Source: Darwinimomas sp045600945 (GTDB taxonomy: Bacteria > Bacillota > Clostridia > Lachnospirales > Lachnospiraceae). Taken from it: a DNA stretch of 45,032 nucleotides. Of this stretch, positions 8,860-16,680 are shown piece by piece; position 1 is the stretch's first letter, and each line of letters starts with the position of its first letter. The translations under genes were made by a program, and so were the position numbers. The notes under the pieces were generated by a model that ran no database searches, had not been told where the DNA came from, and was given only the letters and a program-made list of their open reading frames with translations. Location of the stretch: contig JAZRYX010000039.1 in NCBI GenBank assembly GCA_045600945.1, positions 1 through 45,032 of the forward strand. Reading direction: 5' to 3'.

Positions 8860-9691
8860 TAATCCGGTATACAGCCGTGAGATGAAAGTCAGCGCAAGAA
8901 GCATAAGACTTCCGCTGATACTTGCGGCATTCAACATCATACTGGCAGTATTTGCACTTATAAGCATGGCAGCGACCATCAATCAGGCACGCAGCGATGC
9001 TCAGATAAACTACGCCGCATTTCTCACCATCTTCAGATATGTTGCAACCATAGAATATGCACTTATACTTTTCATCATGCCGGCTATGACATCCGGCAGC
9101 ATCAGCGGGGAGAGAGAAAGAGGAACGCTCGACCTCATGCTGACGACCAAGCTCACACCGACGAGCATAGTAGTAGGAAAGCTCCTTACAAGTATGTCAA
9201 ATGTTGTCGTGGTGCTTATTTCATCTCTGCCGGTACTCGCACTCGTTTTTGCTTACGGCGGAGTAACCGTGGGAGACCTCGCAGTACTCATGATATCATT
9301 TATTACGGCAGCATATATTACGGCGGCGATAGGTCTGTGCATGTCATCATTCTGCCAAAGAAGTTCGGCGGCAACGGCATTATCATATGTCGGAGTGCTG
9401 GTTTTAGTCGGAGGAACCATGGGAGTAAGCCTTTTGGCATATAACCTTTCGGGCAGCGCAGGCAATTGGTTCTATCTGCTTTTAGCCAATCCGGCAGTCA
9501 CCTTCTACTCTGCAATCAATGCGATGACAGGCAACAGAAGTGCCATAGCAGACATGGCGCGGCAGTCAGGCACGGTAATGAATCTTTCATCCAATGCGTG
9601 GTTTATACTGGGCGTTATGATCCAGGTAGCAACAGGCGCGATTCTTACGGTTATAGCGATAAGAAACCTTTATCCGAAGAAAAAGGGCTAA
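8852..9691 (+). CDS. ABC-2 type permease subunit
   Basis: 279 residues with six predicted membrane segments (about 18-42, 65-85, 110-135, 145-165, 172-195 and 250-272). The cytoplasmic motif SGERERGTLDLMLTT (about 87-101) is the conserved coupling element of ABC-2 permeases. Together with the ATPase and the large exported protein it forms an exporter in the cytoplasmic membrane, presumably under control of the two-component pair at the head of the operon. Substrates of such systems range from peptides to gliding or envelope components. Nothing here decides. Confidence 0.88.
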   Translation: MTNNPVYSREMKVSARSIRLPLILAAFNIILAVFALISMAATINQARSDAQINYAAFLTIFRYVATIEYALILFIMPAMTSGSISGERERGTLDLMLTTKLTPTSIVVGKLLTSMSNVVVVLISSLPVLALVFAYGGVTVGDLAVLMISFITAAYITAAIGLCMSSFCQRSSAATALSYVGVLVLVGGTMGVSLLAYNLSGSAGNWFYLLLANPAVTFYSAINAMTGNRSAIADMARQSGTVMNLSSNAWFILGVMIQVATGAILTVIAIRNLYPKKKG

Positions 9692-9700
9692 GGTGACCCT

Positions 9701-9728
9701 TTGAAAATATATTTCGTTATGTTAGAAT
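9701..9728 (+). promoter_or_regulatory. Promoter placed hard against dnaX ATG
   Basis: TTGAAA, 16 bp, TAGAAT. Only 6 nt separate the -10 from the ATG at 9735, so transcription would start at or next to the start codon. No ribosome site is visible, so the mRNA may be leaderless. Confidence 0.5.
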
Positions 9729-9734
9729 ATAAGT

Positions 9735-11306
9735 ATGTATCAGGCACTTTACAGGAAATGGCGTCCGAAAACATTTGATGAGGTCAAAGGACAGGATGCC
9801 GTTATAACTACGCTCAAAAACCAGATTACTTCGGGGAGGATAGGTCACGCCTATCTCTTTTGTGGTACAAGAGGAACCGGCAAGACGAGCGTGGCCAAGA
9901 TCTTTGCCCGTGCGGTCAACTGTCCGGATGCGGCCGGTGACGGTAATCCATGTAACAAGTGCGAGATATGCGAAAGCATACTGAATGAAAGCTCGATGAA
10001 CGTCACGGAGATAGATGCTGCTTCCAATAACGGCGTAGATAATATCCGCGATATCAGAGAGCAGGTGCAGTATCCGCCGACCCAGGGCAGATACAAGGTC
10101 TTTATCATCGACGAGGTACATATGCTCTCGACAGGTGCATTCAATGCACTTTTGAAGACGCTCGAAGAGCCGCCCGAGTATGTCATTTTCATACTTGCGA
10201 CTACGGAAGTATATAAGATACCGGTGACAGTTCTTTCAAGATGCCAGAGATATGATTTTAAGAGGATATCGGTTGCGACCATAGTTGACAGACTCAAAGA
10301 ACTAACACAGGCAGAAGGGATAAAGATAGAGGACCGCGCGCTTAATTATATCGCAAAGACGGCAGACGGCGCGATGCGTGATGCGCTGAGCCTTTTAGAC
10401 GAATGCGTAGCATTTCATCCGAATGAAGACATAACATACGAACAGGTGCTCAAGGCACTGGGCGCAGCGGACATAGGAACATTTGCCGATCTGTACAAAG
10501 CAGTCCGCGCGGCAGATACGGCAGCGGCACTTAATATAGTCGATGACGCCGTGAACGAAGGAAAAGAACTCTCGCAGTTTGCAACGGACTTTTTGTGGTT
10601 CATGCGTAACCTGCTTGTCATAAAAACGGCACAGGACGCATCGGGACTCATCGATGCATCAAAAGAAAATCTTGAGACCATGAAAGAGTGCGCAGACGCC
10701 GCGACCAAAGACAGCCTCATGAGATACATAAGACAGATCGCGGAACTCATCAACAAGATGCGTTACTCGGGGCAGAAAAGAGTACTCTTTGAACTGGCGC
10801 TCATAAGACTTATGTCACCTCAGGCGGAAGTCGATTTGGAGGGTGTGCTCGAGCGCGTAGCCGAACTCGAGGAAAAAATAAAAAACGGGAACTTCGCGGC
10901 AAGCAGCGAACCGCATAAGATCATAAAGAAAGTAAATGCAAGGCCTGCCGGACCTCAGATCGTGAAGCTTTCAAAAGCAAAATACGATGACCTCATGGCA
11001 TTAAAAGAAAGATGGGAAGAAGTCACGGGTGCGCTGACATGCGCCAACAAAGTGCTTATGAAGGGAACGCAAATTGAGACGGGCGACGGAGAAATCATGT
11101 TCATAGATTTCGATAAACCGGAAGTCTATAACATGGCACATCGTGACAGTGCACTCGAGGAACTTAAAAAGATCGCAGGCGAAAAGTTCGGCAAGGAATA
11201 TACTTTCAGAGCAAGACTTAAGACAGATGCAATATCAGATACGAGATACGTCACGGAAGAAGAGCTGAGTAAACTCGTAAATATGGAAATAGAGATAGAG
11301 GAGTAG
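9735..11306 (+). CDS. dnaX: DNA polymerase III gamma/tau subunit
   Basis: 523 residues starting MYQALYRKWRPKTFDEVKGQ, the nearly invariant DnaX opening. It has Walker A GTRGTGKTSVAK (about 44-55), the Cys-rich zinc module CPDAAGDGNPCNKCEIC, Walker B FIIDEVHMLS and the sensor/arginine-finger region TVLSRCQRYDF. It is the clamp-loader motor that opens the sliding clamp at the replisome. The C-terminal tail (about 380-523) is the lineage-variable tau part. It heads a conserved dnaX-ybaB-recR order with only 4 bp to ybaB. I see no slippery frameshift site resembling that of Escherichia coli. Confidence 0.97.
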   Translation: MYQALYRKWRPKTFDEVKGQDAVITTLKNQITSGRIGHAYLFCGTRGTGKTSVAKIFARAVNCPDAAGDGNPCNKCEICESILNESSMNVTEIDAASNNGVDNIRDIREQVQYPPTQGRYKVFIIDEVHMLSTGAFNALLKTLEEPPEYVIFILATTEVYKIPVTVLSRCQRYDFKRISVATIVDRLKELTQAEGIKIEDRALNYIAKTADGAMRDALSLLDECVAFHPNEDITYEQVLKALGAADIGTFADLYKAVRAADTAAALNIVDDAVNEGKELSQFATDFLWFMRNLLVIKTAQDASGLIDASKENLETMKECADAATKDSLMRYIRQIAELINKMRYSGQKRVLFELALIRLMSPQAEVDLEGVLERVAELEEKIKNGNFAASSEPHKIIKKVNARPAGPQIVKLSKAKYDDLMALKERWEEVTGALTCANKVLMKGTQIETGDGEIMFIDFDKPEVYNMAHRDSALEELKKIAGEKFGKEYTFRARLKTDAISDTRYVTEEELSKLVNMEIEIEE

Positions 11307-11310
11307 ACAC

Positions 11311-11649
11311 ATGGCAAAACATGGCGGATACATGGGCGGCATGCCCGGTATGAATATGAACAACCTTATGAAGCAGGCTCAGAAGATGCAGGCTCAGATG
11401 CAGCAGCAGGCAGCGGAACTTGAGACAAAAGAGTTCAAGGCTACTTCGGGCGGAGGTGCCGTAAGCGTAACGGTAAGCGGTAAGAAAGAACTTAAAAACA
11501 TCGAGATAGCCAAAGAAGCCGTAGATCCGGATGATGTTGAGATGCTTCAGGATATGATCATGGCAGCGGTTAATGATGCTCTTCGCCAGGTTGATGGTGA
11601 AAGCTCAAAAATGATGGGTGGTTTGAACGGATTAAATGGATTACTATAG
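11311..11649 (+). CDS. YbaB/EbfC nucleoid-associated protein
   Basis: 112 residues with the YbaB pattern: Met/Gln-rich N-terminal helix (MNNLMKQAQKMQAQMQQQ), FKATSGGGAVSVTVSGKKEL in the middle, and a C-terminal helix DDVEMLQDMIMAAVNDAL. The family forms dimers with tweezer-like shape that bind DNA. Its fixed position between dnaX and recR supports the call. It overlaps recR by 14 bp. Confidence 0.95.
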   Translation: MAKHGGYMGGMPGMNMNNLMKQAQKMQAQMQQQAAELETKEFKATSGGGAVSVTVSGKKELKNIEIAKEAVDPDDVEMLQDMIMAAVNDALRQVDGESSKMMGGLNGLNGLL

Positions 11650-12232
11650 CAGTCATATAAATAAGCTCATAGAGTCTTTATCATCTCTTCCCGGAATAGG
11701 AAACAAATCCGCGCAGAGACTGGCATTTCATATAATAAATATGCCGGATGAACAGGTCGATGCACTGACTGATTCTATATCCGAAGCAAAGAGAAATGTG
11801 CATTACTGCAAGGAATGTTTCACGCTTACGGATGAAGATCTCTGCCCGATATGCAGAAGCGAGAAGAGAAACCACAGACAGATAATGGTGGTTGAAAATA
11901 CGAGAGACCTTGCGGCTTATGAGAAAACCGGAAAATACGACGGAGTTTATCACGTGCTGCACGGAGCGATATCTCCGATGCTCGGCATAGGACCGTCGGA
12001 TATAAAGATAAAGGAACTGATCATAAGACTTGAGAAAGATGTGGACGAAGTCATCATAGCCACAAATGCAAGTCTTGAAGGCGAGACAACTGCGATGTAT
12101 ATCGCAAAACTCGTTAAGCCGACAGGAATCAAAGTAAGCAGGATAGCGAGCGGAGTTCCGGTCGGAGGAGATCTGGAAAATATTGATGAAGTTACGCTCC
12201 TTAGAGCGCTGGAGGGGAGAACTGAACTCTGA
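11636..12232 (+). CDS. recR: Recombination mediator RecR
   Basis: 198 residues. The N-terminal helix-hairpin-helix region reads SLSSLPGIGNKSAQRLAFH, followed by a four-Cys zinc finger (CKECFTLTDEDLCPIC) and a Toprim domain (VVENTRDLAAYEKTGKYDG ... HVLHGAISPM), all in the order and length of RecR. With RecF/RecO it loads RecA at gaps. It begins inside ybaB, and its stop codon overlaps the ATG of the next gene by 1 nt, so the three genes are translationally coupled. Confidence 0.97.
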   Translation: MDYYSSHINKLIESLSSLPGIGNKSAQRLAFHIINMPDEQVDALTDSISEAKRNVHYCKECFTLTDEDLCPICRSEKRNHRQIMVVENTRDLAAYEKTGKYDGVYHVLHGAISPMLGIGPSDIKIKELIIRLEKDVDEVIIATNASLEGETTAMYIAKLVKPTGIKVSRIASGVPVGGDLENIDEVTLLRALEGRTEL

Positions 12233-13869
12233 TGGATAAGTACGAGTTTAATATAAAAGTTGAACAGATTAAAAAACTGACGAAGACGGGAGATTATCAG
12301 ACGGCAATGACTGTTGCCGACAGCATAGACTGGAGACGAGTAAGCAGCGTCAGTCTCCTTACTTTGGTTTCCGAGATTTACGAAAAAAACAGAGATTATG
12401 CGGAAGCAAAAGAGATACTTAAGCTTGCGTATGAGAGAGCACCCGTAGGAAAGAGACTGCTTTATAAACTTGCAACGCTCTCACTCGTGGACGGCAATCT
12501 TGATGAGGCCGAAGCATATTACAGACAGTTCTATGATATTGCGCCGGAGGATTCAAGACAGCACATATTAAGATACATGATCTTAAAAGCTAAAAACGCG
12601 CCGGTGGAGCAGCTGATTAATTCACTTGAACAGTTCACGAGAGAAGACCTCGATGAGCACTGGATGTACGAACTTGCGGAAAGATATGCAGATGCGGGAC
12701 GCAAGGAAGATGCCGTAAATATGTGTGATAAAATCATGCTTATGTTCGGAATCGGTAATTATGTCGACAGGGCAATAGATCTTAAAGTCAACAGACTTGG
12801 AGTACCGCTTACAGATGAACAGCAGAAACTCCTTAACGGTCGTGACATATATCAGAGTCCGATGAAGGAAGAAAGCGAACAGTACGATCCGGATGTCGAT
12901 GCATATCAGGTTGAAAAACCCGAGACGGAAAATGTTGTAGAAGAAATAAATCCGATTACAGAGGTTCATCAGAAAGAAGTTGAGATTACCGATGAACCGA
13001 AAGTTGAAGAGATGGCGGAGACTGTGCCGGAGACAAAAGAAGAACCGGAAGACGCATCGGCAGAAGAGCCGGAAGACGCACCGGCAGAAGAGCCTGAGGA
13101 AACAGAGGAAGAAGAAATGACAGTATATACAGTTAACTTTATCGTTGAGAGAAAATCCGATGAGGACGGAGTAGAAGCAGCAATCAAACTTCTCAAACTC
13201 ATGCATGAGCATACAGGTTCACAGAATAAAGTTGCAAAGATAAAAGCAGAAAGATTAAATGCAAATGGTGTCTTCAAATCAAAAGACAAACTTGCAGGAA
13301 AAGACCTCATTGTTGAGCAGGCCGGTGATCTTACATATGACACCATCGAAGAAATCCTCGAACTTATCAAAGAAGAACCGGACGCAAGAGTTGTAGTACT
13401 TATAGATAATCCGATGCAGGTAAGGAAACTTCTCAGCGCATATCCGGAACTTACAAACCTTTTCCATGTAGATAAGGAAACACGCGAGGGAGAAGTAAAA
13501 CCGAAGAAAGTTCTGCCGGAAAGACCGAAGGCAGAAGACACAATCAAGACTACAAAAGAAATTGAGATGGAAAAGAAGATGTCCGAGGAAGAGATGGATA
13601 TAGATGACTTCGCAAACTATGCTCAGGAATATGCGGAGAGCATCGATTGTTCAATCTCCGGAAAGAGCAAACTTGCGCTTTATGAGCGCATTGAACTCAT
13701 GGAAGAGGACGGAATCCCGCTGACCAGACAGAACGCAGTCTCACTCATTGAAGAGGCAGCGGATGCGGCAGAAAACCCATCATTCGGAAAGAAACTTTCA
13801 GGTGTATTTCAGGCTAAATATGATAAGTCAGACAGACTTATCTTAAGAGAAGAACATTTCATCAGATAA
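12232..13869 (+). CDS. TPR protein with acidic linker
   Basis: 545 residues in three parts. The first part (about 1-200) is helical with TPR-like repeats (YAEAKEILKLAYERAP, DGNLDEAEAYYRQFYDIAP). The middle (about 205-300) is a low-complexity, Glu/Pro-rich linker with a short repeated unit EEPEDAxAEEPED. The third part (about 300-545) includes DLIVEQAGDLTYDTIEEIL ... ARVVVLIDNPMQVRKLL, which looks like the lid region that follows CbxX/CfqX-type AAA modules, but with no Walker motifs. It is tightly coupled to recR, though a shared function does not follow. I do not recognise it as a named family. Confidence 0.6.
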   Translation: MDKYEFNIKVEQIKKLTKTGDYQTAMTVADSIDWRRVSSVSLLTLVSEIYEKNRDYAEAKEILKLAYERAPVGKRLLYKLATLSLVDGNLDEAEAYYRQFYDIAPEDSRQHILRYMILKAKNAPVEQLINSLEQFTREDLDEHWMYELAERYADAGRKEDAVNMCDKIMLMFGIGNYVDRAIDLKVNRLGVPLTDEQQKLLNGRDIYQSPMKEESEQYDPDVDAYQVEKPETENVVEEINPITEVHQKEVEITDEPKVEEMAETVPETKEEPEDASAEEPEDAPAEEPEETEEEEMTVYTVNFIVERKSDEDGVEAAIKLLKLMHEHTGSQNKVAKIKAERLNANGVFKSKDKLAGKDLIVEQAGDLTYDTIEEILELIKEEPDARVVVLIDNPMQVRKLLSAYPELTNLFHVDKETREGEVKPKKVLPERPKAEDTIKTTKEIEMEKKMSEEEMDIDDFANYAQEYAESIDCSISGKSKLALYERIELMEEDGIPLTRQNAVSLIEEAADAAENPSFGKKLSGVFQAKYDKSDRLILREEHFIR

Positions 13870-13915
13870 AACCGAAAATAGCGTGTCTTGTCGGGGCTTT
13901 TATAAGGAAAATGCC

Positions 13916-13945
13916 TTGACAAGATGCGTAGAATAATGGTATTAT
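13916..13945 (+). promoter_or_regulatory. Promoter of tRNA cluster
   Basis: TTGACA, 18 bp, TATTAT, with the -10 ending 21 bp before tRNA-Glu. The consensus -35 fits a strong stable-RNA promoter. Confidence 0.65.
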
Positions 13946-13966
13946 AGCAAGGCTTTGATTTAGTAC

Positions 13967-14038
13967 GGCGCCATGGTCAAGTGGTTAAGACATCGCCCTT
14001 TCACGGCGGTAACACGAGTTCAAATCTCGTTGGCGTCA
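13967..14038 (+). tRNA. tRNA-Glu (TTC)
   Basis: 72 nt cloverleaf. Acceptor GGCGCCA pairs with TGGCGTC, the anticodon stem is TCGCC/GGCGG with loop CTTTCAC giving anticodon TTC, the T-arm contains GTTCAAATC, and the discriminator is A. CCA is not encoded. Reads Glu GAA/GAG. Confidence 0.93.
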
Positions 14039-14075
14039 TCGTGGTCGTAAGATCACCATTCCGGGAGGAAATTTC

Positions 14076-14149
14076 GGAGGATTAGCTCAGTTGGTTAGAG
14101 CAACCGGCTCATAACCGGTCGGTCCCGGGTTCGAGTCCCCGATCCTCCA
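14076..14149 (+). tRNA. tRNA-Met or tRNA-Ile2 (CAT)
   Basis: 74 nt cloverleaf. Acceptor GGAGGAT pairs with ATCCTCC, D-arm AGCTCAGTTGGTTAGAGC, anticodon arm ACCGG-CTCATAA-CCGGT, T-loop GGTTCGAGTCC, discriminator A. The paired position 1-72 and the absence of a GGG/CCC anticodon stem argue against the initiator. Elongator Met and lysidine-modified Ile2 cannot be separated from the sequence alone. No CCA is encoded. Confidence 0.9.
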
Positions 14150-14393
14150 CTAGAAACCGACAGGTTTCCACCCGGACGAAACGAGTTTCGTCCGAAGAGG
14201 AGCATCGGCGCAACGCGACGAGGATTGAGAGCTTGCTCGAGATCCGAGTAATAGTGGAGCCGGATGCGACGTATCCTACTACTAAGCTCATTCATCGCTA
14301 CAAGTAGCTCGAATTCACTAAGTAGTCAGATATGGCTTCGCACGTAAGATGATAACTTCGCTTCACTCGTTACCATCTAAGTGCTCAAGCTCA
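14150..14393. other. Hairpin-rich tRNA spacer
   Basis: No gene. Two perfect inverted repeats follow tRNA-Met: GAAACC/GGTTTC (14153-14168) and CGGACGAAAC/GTTTCGTCCG (14173-14194). Near the other end an imperfect one pairs GATGATAAC with GTTACCATC. None is followed by a T tract, so they may be processing structures or a dispersed repeat rather than terminators. Confidence 0.5.
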
Positions 14394-14464
14394 GGCGACA
14401 TAGCCAAGTGGTAAGGCGTGGGTCTGCAACACCCTGATCACCGGTTCAAATCCGGTTGTCGCCT
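14394..14464 (+). tRNA. tRNA-Cys (GCA), island target
   Basis: 71 nt cloverleaf. Acceptor GGCGACA pairs with TGTCGCC, the anticodon loop CTGCAAC gives GCA, the T-arm is CCGGTTCAAATCCGG and the discriminator is T, as expected for Cys. The gene is intact although a mobile element is inserted at its 3' end, because the element carries the matching last bases. Confidence 0.95.
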
Positions 14465-14466
14465 CT
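14443..14466 (+). repeat. Left attachment core (attL)
   Basis: 24 bp covering the T-arm 3' half, the acceptor strand and two bases beyond tRNA-Cys. It is identical to 25808-25831. Bases on both sides differ between the copies, so this defines the maximal repeat. Confidence 0.9.
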
Positions 14467-14478
14467 TGTAAGAAAGTG

Positions 14479-14514
14479 AGAAATGCTTGATTTATAAGCA
14501 TTTCTTATTTTTTT
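14479..14514 (+). terminator. Terminator after tRNA-Cys, element-borne
   Basis: A perfect stem AGAAATGCTT / AAGCATTTCT with a 7-nt loop is followed by TATTTTTTT. It lies inside the element and so supplies the tRNA operon with a new terminator after integration. Confidence 0.8.
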
Positions 14515-14526
14515 GTCGCTGCGAAA

Positions 14527-14546
14527 ATCCGCACGGATCCGCACGG
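14527..14546. repeat. Left subterminal tandem repeat (arm-type site)
   Basis: ATCCGCACGG occurs twice in tandem, beginning 61 bp inside the left core. A matching pair lies at 25730-25750, ending 58 bp before the right core, and another at 24386-24406. Equal distance from both cores suggests binding sites for the integrase N-terminal arm domain. Confidence 0.6.
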
Positions 14547-14554
14547 CCTTGATT

Positions 14555-15874
14555 TTACGGCACATTTAGATATTTCACCACCTTTTTGGTATCATCAGAG
14601 ATAGTTCCATGACTGTTTATATAGTGATCAGTCATCGTAGGTGATGAGTGCCCCATAATGGCTTGTAGAGATCGCTTGTTGATTCCACCATCAAAGTAAA
14701 GTCCATCGCAGTTGGTAAAGCGTATTCTGTGACTTGAAAGGTAGTCTATTTCAAGCTGGTCACAAATCTTCTTCAAATGCCTGTTAAAGGTCACTGTTGT
14801 GAGCTGAGAGCCATTATGCATAAAAAGGTATCTGTTATCCGGGAAAGCGTCGTGAAGCGTTTCAGCGATGCTGAGAGCCTCTGGCGGCAATGGGAAATCT
14901 CTGATACCCTCGTTTGCTGCTCCTTTTACCACGGTTTCTCTCTTTTCAGTCCTTCCAAAGATGATATTTCCGTCTTTATCAATATAGGCAGGCTTTTCTT
15001 CAGCGATGGAGTTTCTTATAGTTAGTGTTCCATTCCTGATATCTGTGTACTGTATAGCCTTAAGCTCACCTATTCTAAGACAGGTATGGAAGAAAAATCG
15101 GATAGCCAGGTCATAAATATCAGAACTATCCCTCAGGGCAGTAACAATCTTGATAACATCATCTCTTGAATAATTACCCTTGGACTCTACAGGCTTGAAT
15201 CTTTTCTTAAACTGCTTGAAATCAATTCGATGCAATGGATTCTGATCCATATAGCCTTTATCAATCAGAAAAGTAAAAAAGCCATTAAGAACTGACTTCG
15301 CAGAGTTGAATCTGGTGCGTGAAATAGCATTGTTTGCTGTTATTTTAAATAAGACTTCTTTGATAGTAACAGGATTGATTTCATGTATCTTCATTTTTCC
15401 GAGGGAATCTTTAAAGAAGCGATGAAATTCATTCTTATCTTCAAGCATTGTCTTGCTTTTTGTGCCTATAGATAATCTCCAAGCAAGATATTCCTCAAAA
15501 GCCTCATCGATGCTTTTGTTCTTACCAGAGAAAAGAATACTGAAAAGCTTATCTATTATGGCTTTATTATCCCTTCCGGTGATTGTATCTGTTGCCAGAT
15601 TGTGTTCCCGTGCCAGGGCAACTCCGATGTGTAAATATGCCCGTCCATCCTTGAAATGCTTTATTTGGGTGGTATCGATGTCAAAGTACTTTTTGAGCTG
15701 CGTTTGTTTATAATTCATTATATTTTTCGCGGCTTCTTCCACTGAGATAATACCATCTCGGGCTTGTTCACTCAAGACATCAAAGTATATTTTATTTTTT
15801 TTATAGGCAGCAGCAATAATATTGTTACTGATTTCAGAGATGCCATTATTATCAAAACCAGATTCTCTTTTCAA
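14555..15874 (-). CDS. Tyrosine recombinase (island integrase)
   Basis: 439 residues from TTG at 15874. It has an N-terminal SAM-like core-binding domain (about 120-215) and a C-terminal catalytic domain with Arg in TCLRIGELKAIQ, the box HRIRFT, MGHSSPTMTDHY and the nucleophilic Tyr in the last of these. It catalyses integration and excision at tRNA-Cys and lies 88 bp from the left core in the usual orientation. The start is uncertain: the frame stays open upstream for at least 18 more codons, and a strong AAGGAG (15936-15941) stands 7 nt before an ATA at 15928 and 4 nt before an ATC at 15931, with no ATG available. The true start may therefore be a rare codon giving about 457 residues, or the TTG without a good ribosome site. 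Confidence 0.9.
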   Translation of the reverse strand: MKRESGFDNNGISEISNNIIAAAYKKNKIYFDVLSEQARDGIISVEEAAKNIMNYKQTQLKKYFDIDTTQIKHFKDGRAYLHIGVALAREHNLATDTITGRDNKAIIDKLFSILFSGKNKSIDEAFEEYLAWRLSIGTKSKTMLEDKNEFHRFFKDSLGKMKIHEINPVTIKEVLFKITANNAISRTRFNSAKSVLNGFFTFLIDKGYMDQNPLHRIDFKQFKKRFKPVESKGNYSRDDVIKIVTALRDSSDIYDLAIRFFFHTCLRIGELKAIQYTDIRNGTLTIRNSIAEEKPAYIDKDGNIIFGRTEKRETVVKGAANEGIRDFPLPPEALSIAETLHDAFPDNRYLFMHNGSQLTTVTFNRHLKKICDQLEIDYLSSHRIRFTNCDGLYFDGGINKRSLQAIMGHSSPTMTDHYINSHGTISDDTKKVVKYLNVP

Positions 15875-15985
15875 GATGCTGATTGATTCATTAAACGATA
15901 ATTCTTTTGTCGAATTAATGTTGTTTATGATGAGGCTCCTTATGGATATTAGTGATGAATATGAAGGCTACTGTGATGCAGAATG

Positions 15986-16336
15986 TTATAATTTATTTTT
16001 TGATACCCTCTGCTGTGGAAATGATGGACAACTCTGCAAGTTGCCCACATTCCCACAAGCAGCTGCTTCGACCGCTGAATCATGTCCTTTCGCTGTTTGT
16101 CGTTCTGGGAAAGAAGCATGTATAAAATGCATGATCGCCGATATGAGCTGTAAGGCACCGATTATGGCTATGTCAACAGAGAAGAAAAGAAAAACAACAT
16201 CTATCGTGCTTTTGAGCATGGTGTTGATTCTTTCTTCGATTACTTCTACTGTTGCAATAGTGGTAAATGCTGCCATAGCACAAAGAAGTGATGATAAAAG
16301 CATTGTTTTAATAGATTTGGTTTTAATAGAGTTCAT
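15986..16336 (-). CDS. Small two-helix membrane protein
   Basis: 116 residues, unrecognised. Two hydrophobic segments (about 11-30 and 45-68) are separated by a short polar stretch with VEVIEERIN, followed by a soluble tail of about 45 residues with two Cys and a basic C-terminus (QQRVSKNKL). A ribosome site GAAAGG stands before the ATG. The stop lies about 45 bp ahead of the integrase ribosome site, so the two may be cotranscribed. It may be a fragment of a transfer-apparatus membrane protein or a small effector. The sequence does not decide. Confidence 0.45.
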   Translation of the reverse strand: MNSIKTKSIKTMLLSSLLCAMAAFTTIATVEVIEERINTMLKSTIDVVFLFFSVDIAIIGALQLISAIMHFIHASFPERQTAKGHDSAVEAAACGNVGNLQSCPSFPQQRVSKNKL

Positions 16337-16440
16337 ATTGATTACGACCTTTCGTAAAAACGGGTTAATGTCCTGTGTCTGAATATAGGGTTTTCATGAA
16401 GCTACTTTTGACAACAAAATGAAATTAAATAAGATTAACC

Positions 16441-16680
16441 TTATCCACATCTTTATCCACAATTTCTCATAAAAAATCCGGCATAAATGTCGTCCTTTCC
16501 GAAAAAATCTGTTTTTCTTGAGTTATCCACGGCATAAATGTCGTCATAAAATGGCATAAGTGTCGTCATAAACCGGCATAAGTGTCGTTGTTTGTGTCCG
16601 CAAACCATTGAAAATACTGAGTTTTTCAGGCCCCTTAAATATATAAATATATATAAATATCATTCCTTTATTTATTTATA
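16441..16680. other. Plasmid-like replication origin (oriV)
   Basis: Three elements of an iteron origin lie in the usual order. First, DnaA boxes: TTATCCACA at 16441-16449 and 16453-16461 match the consensus exactly, and TTATCCACG at 16523-16531 differs at one base. Second, four 15-bp iterons (separate entry). Third, an AT-only tract of TTAAATATATAAATATATAT type at 16635-16657 continuing to 16680, suited to strand opening. No Rep gene is visible anywhere in the element. The origin is therefore either a relic or served in trans. Confidence 0.75.
16480..16589 (+). repeat. Four 15-bp iterons
   Basis: GGCATAAATGTCGTC at 16480-16494 and 16531-16545, GGCATAAGTGTCGTC at 16553-16567, and GGCATAAGTGTCGTT at 16575-16589. 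The last three have a 22-bp period (two helical turns), as for Rep-binding iterons. The first is separated by 51 bp, with a DnaA box between. Confidence 0.85.

Noticed and set aside
14095..14295. Reverse-strand frames of 60-66 codons across tRNA-Met and its spacer
   Set aside because: They read the antisense of a tRNA and hairpin spacer (a product with GTRTRDRP is a well-known artefact) and lack ribosome sites.
16351..16362. TTCGTAAAAACG as a third operator for the HTH regulator
   Set aside because: It matches the middle of the palindrome but lacks the outer symmetric bases, and part of it overlaps the ribosome site of the small membrane gene.
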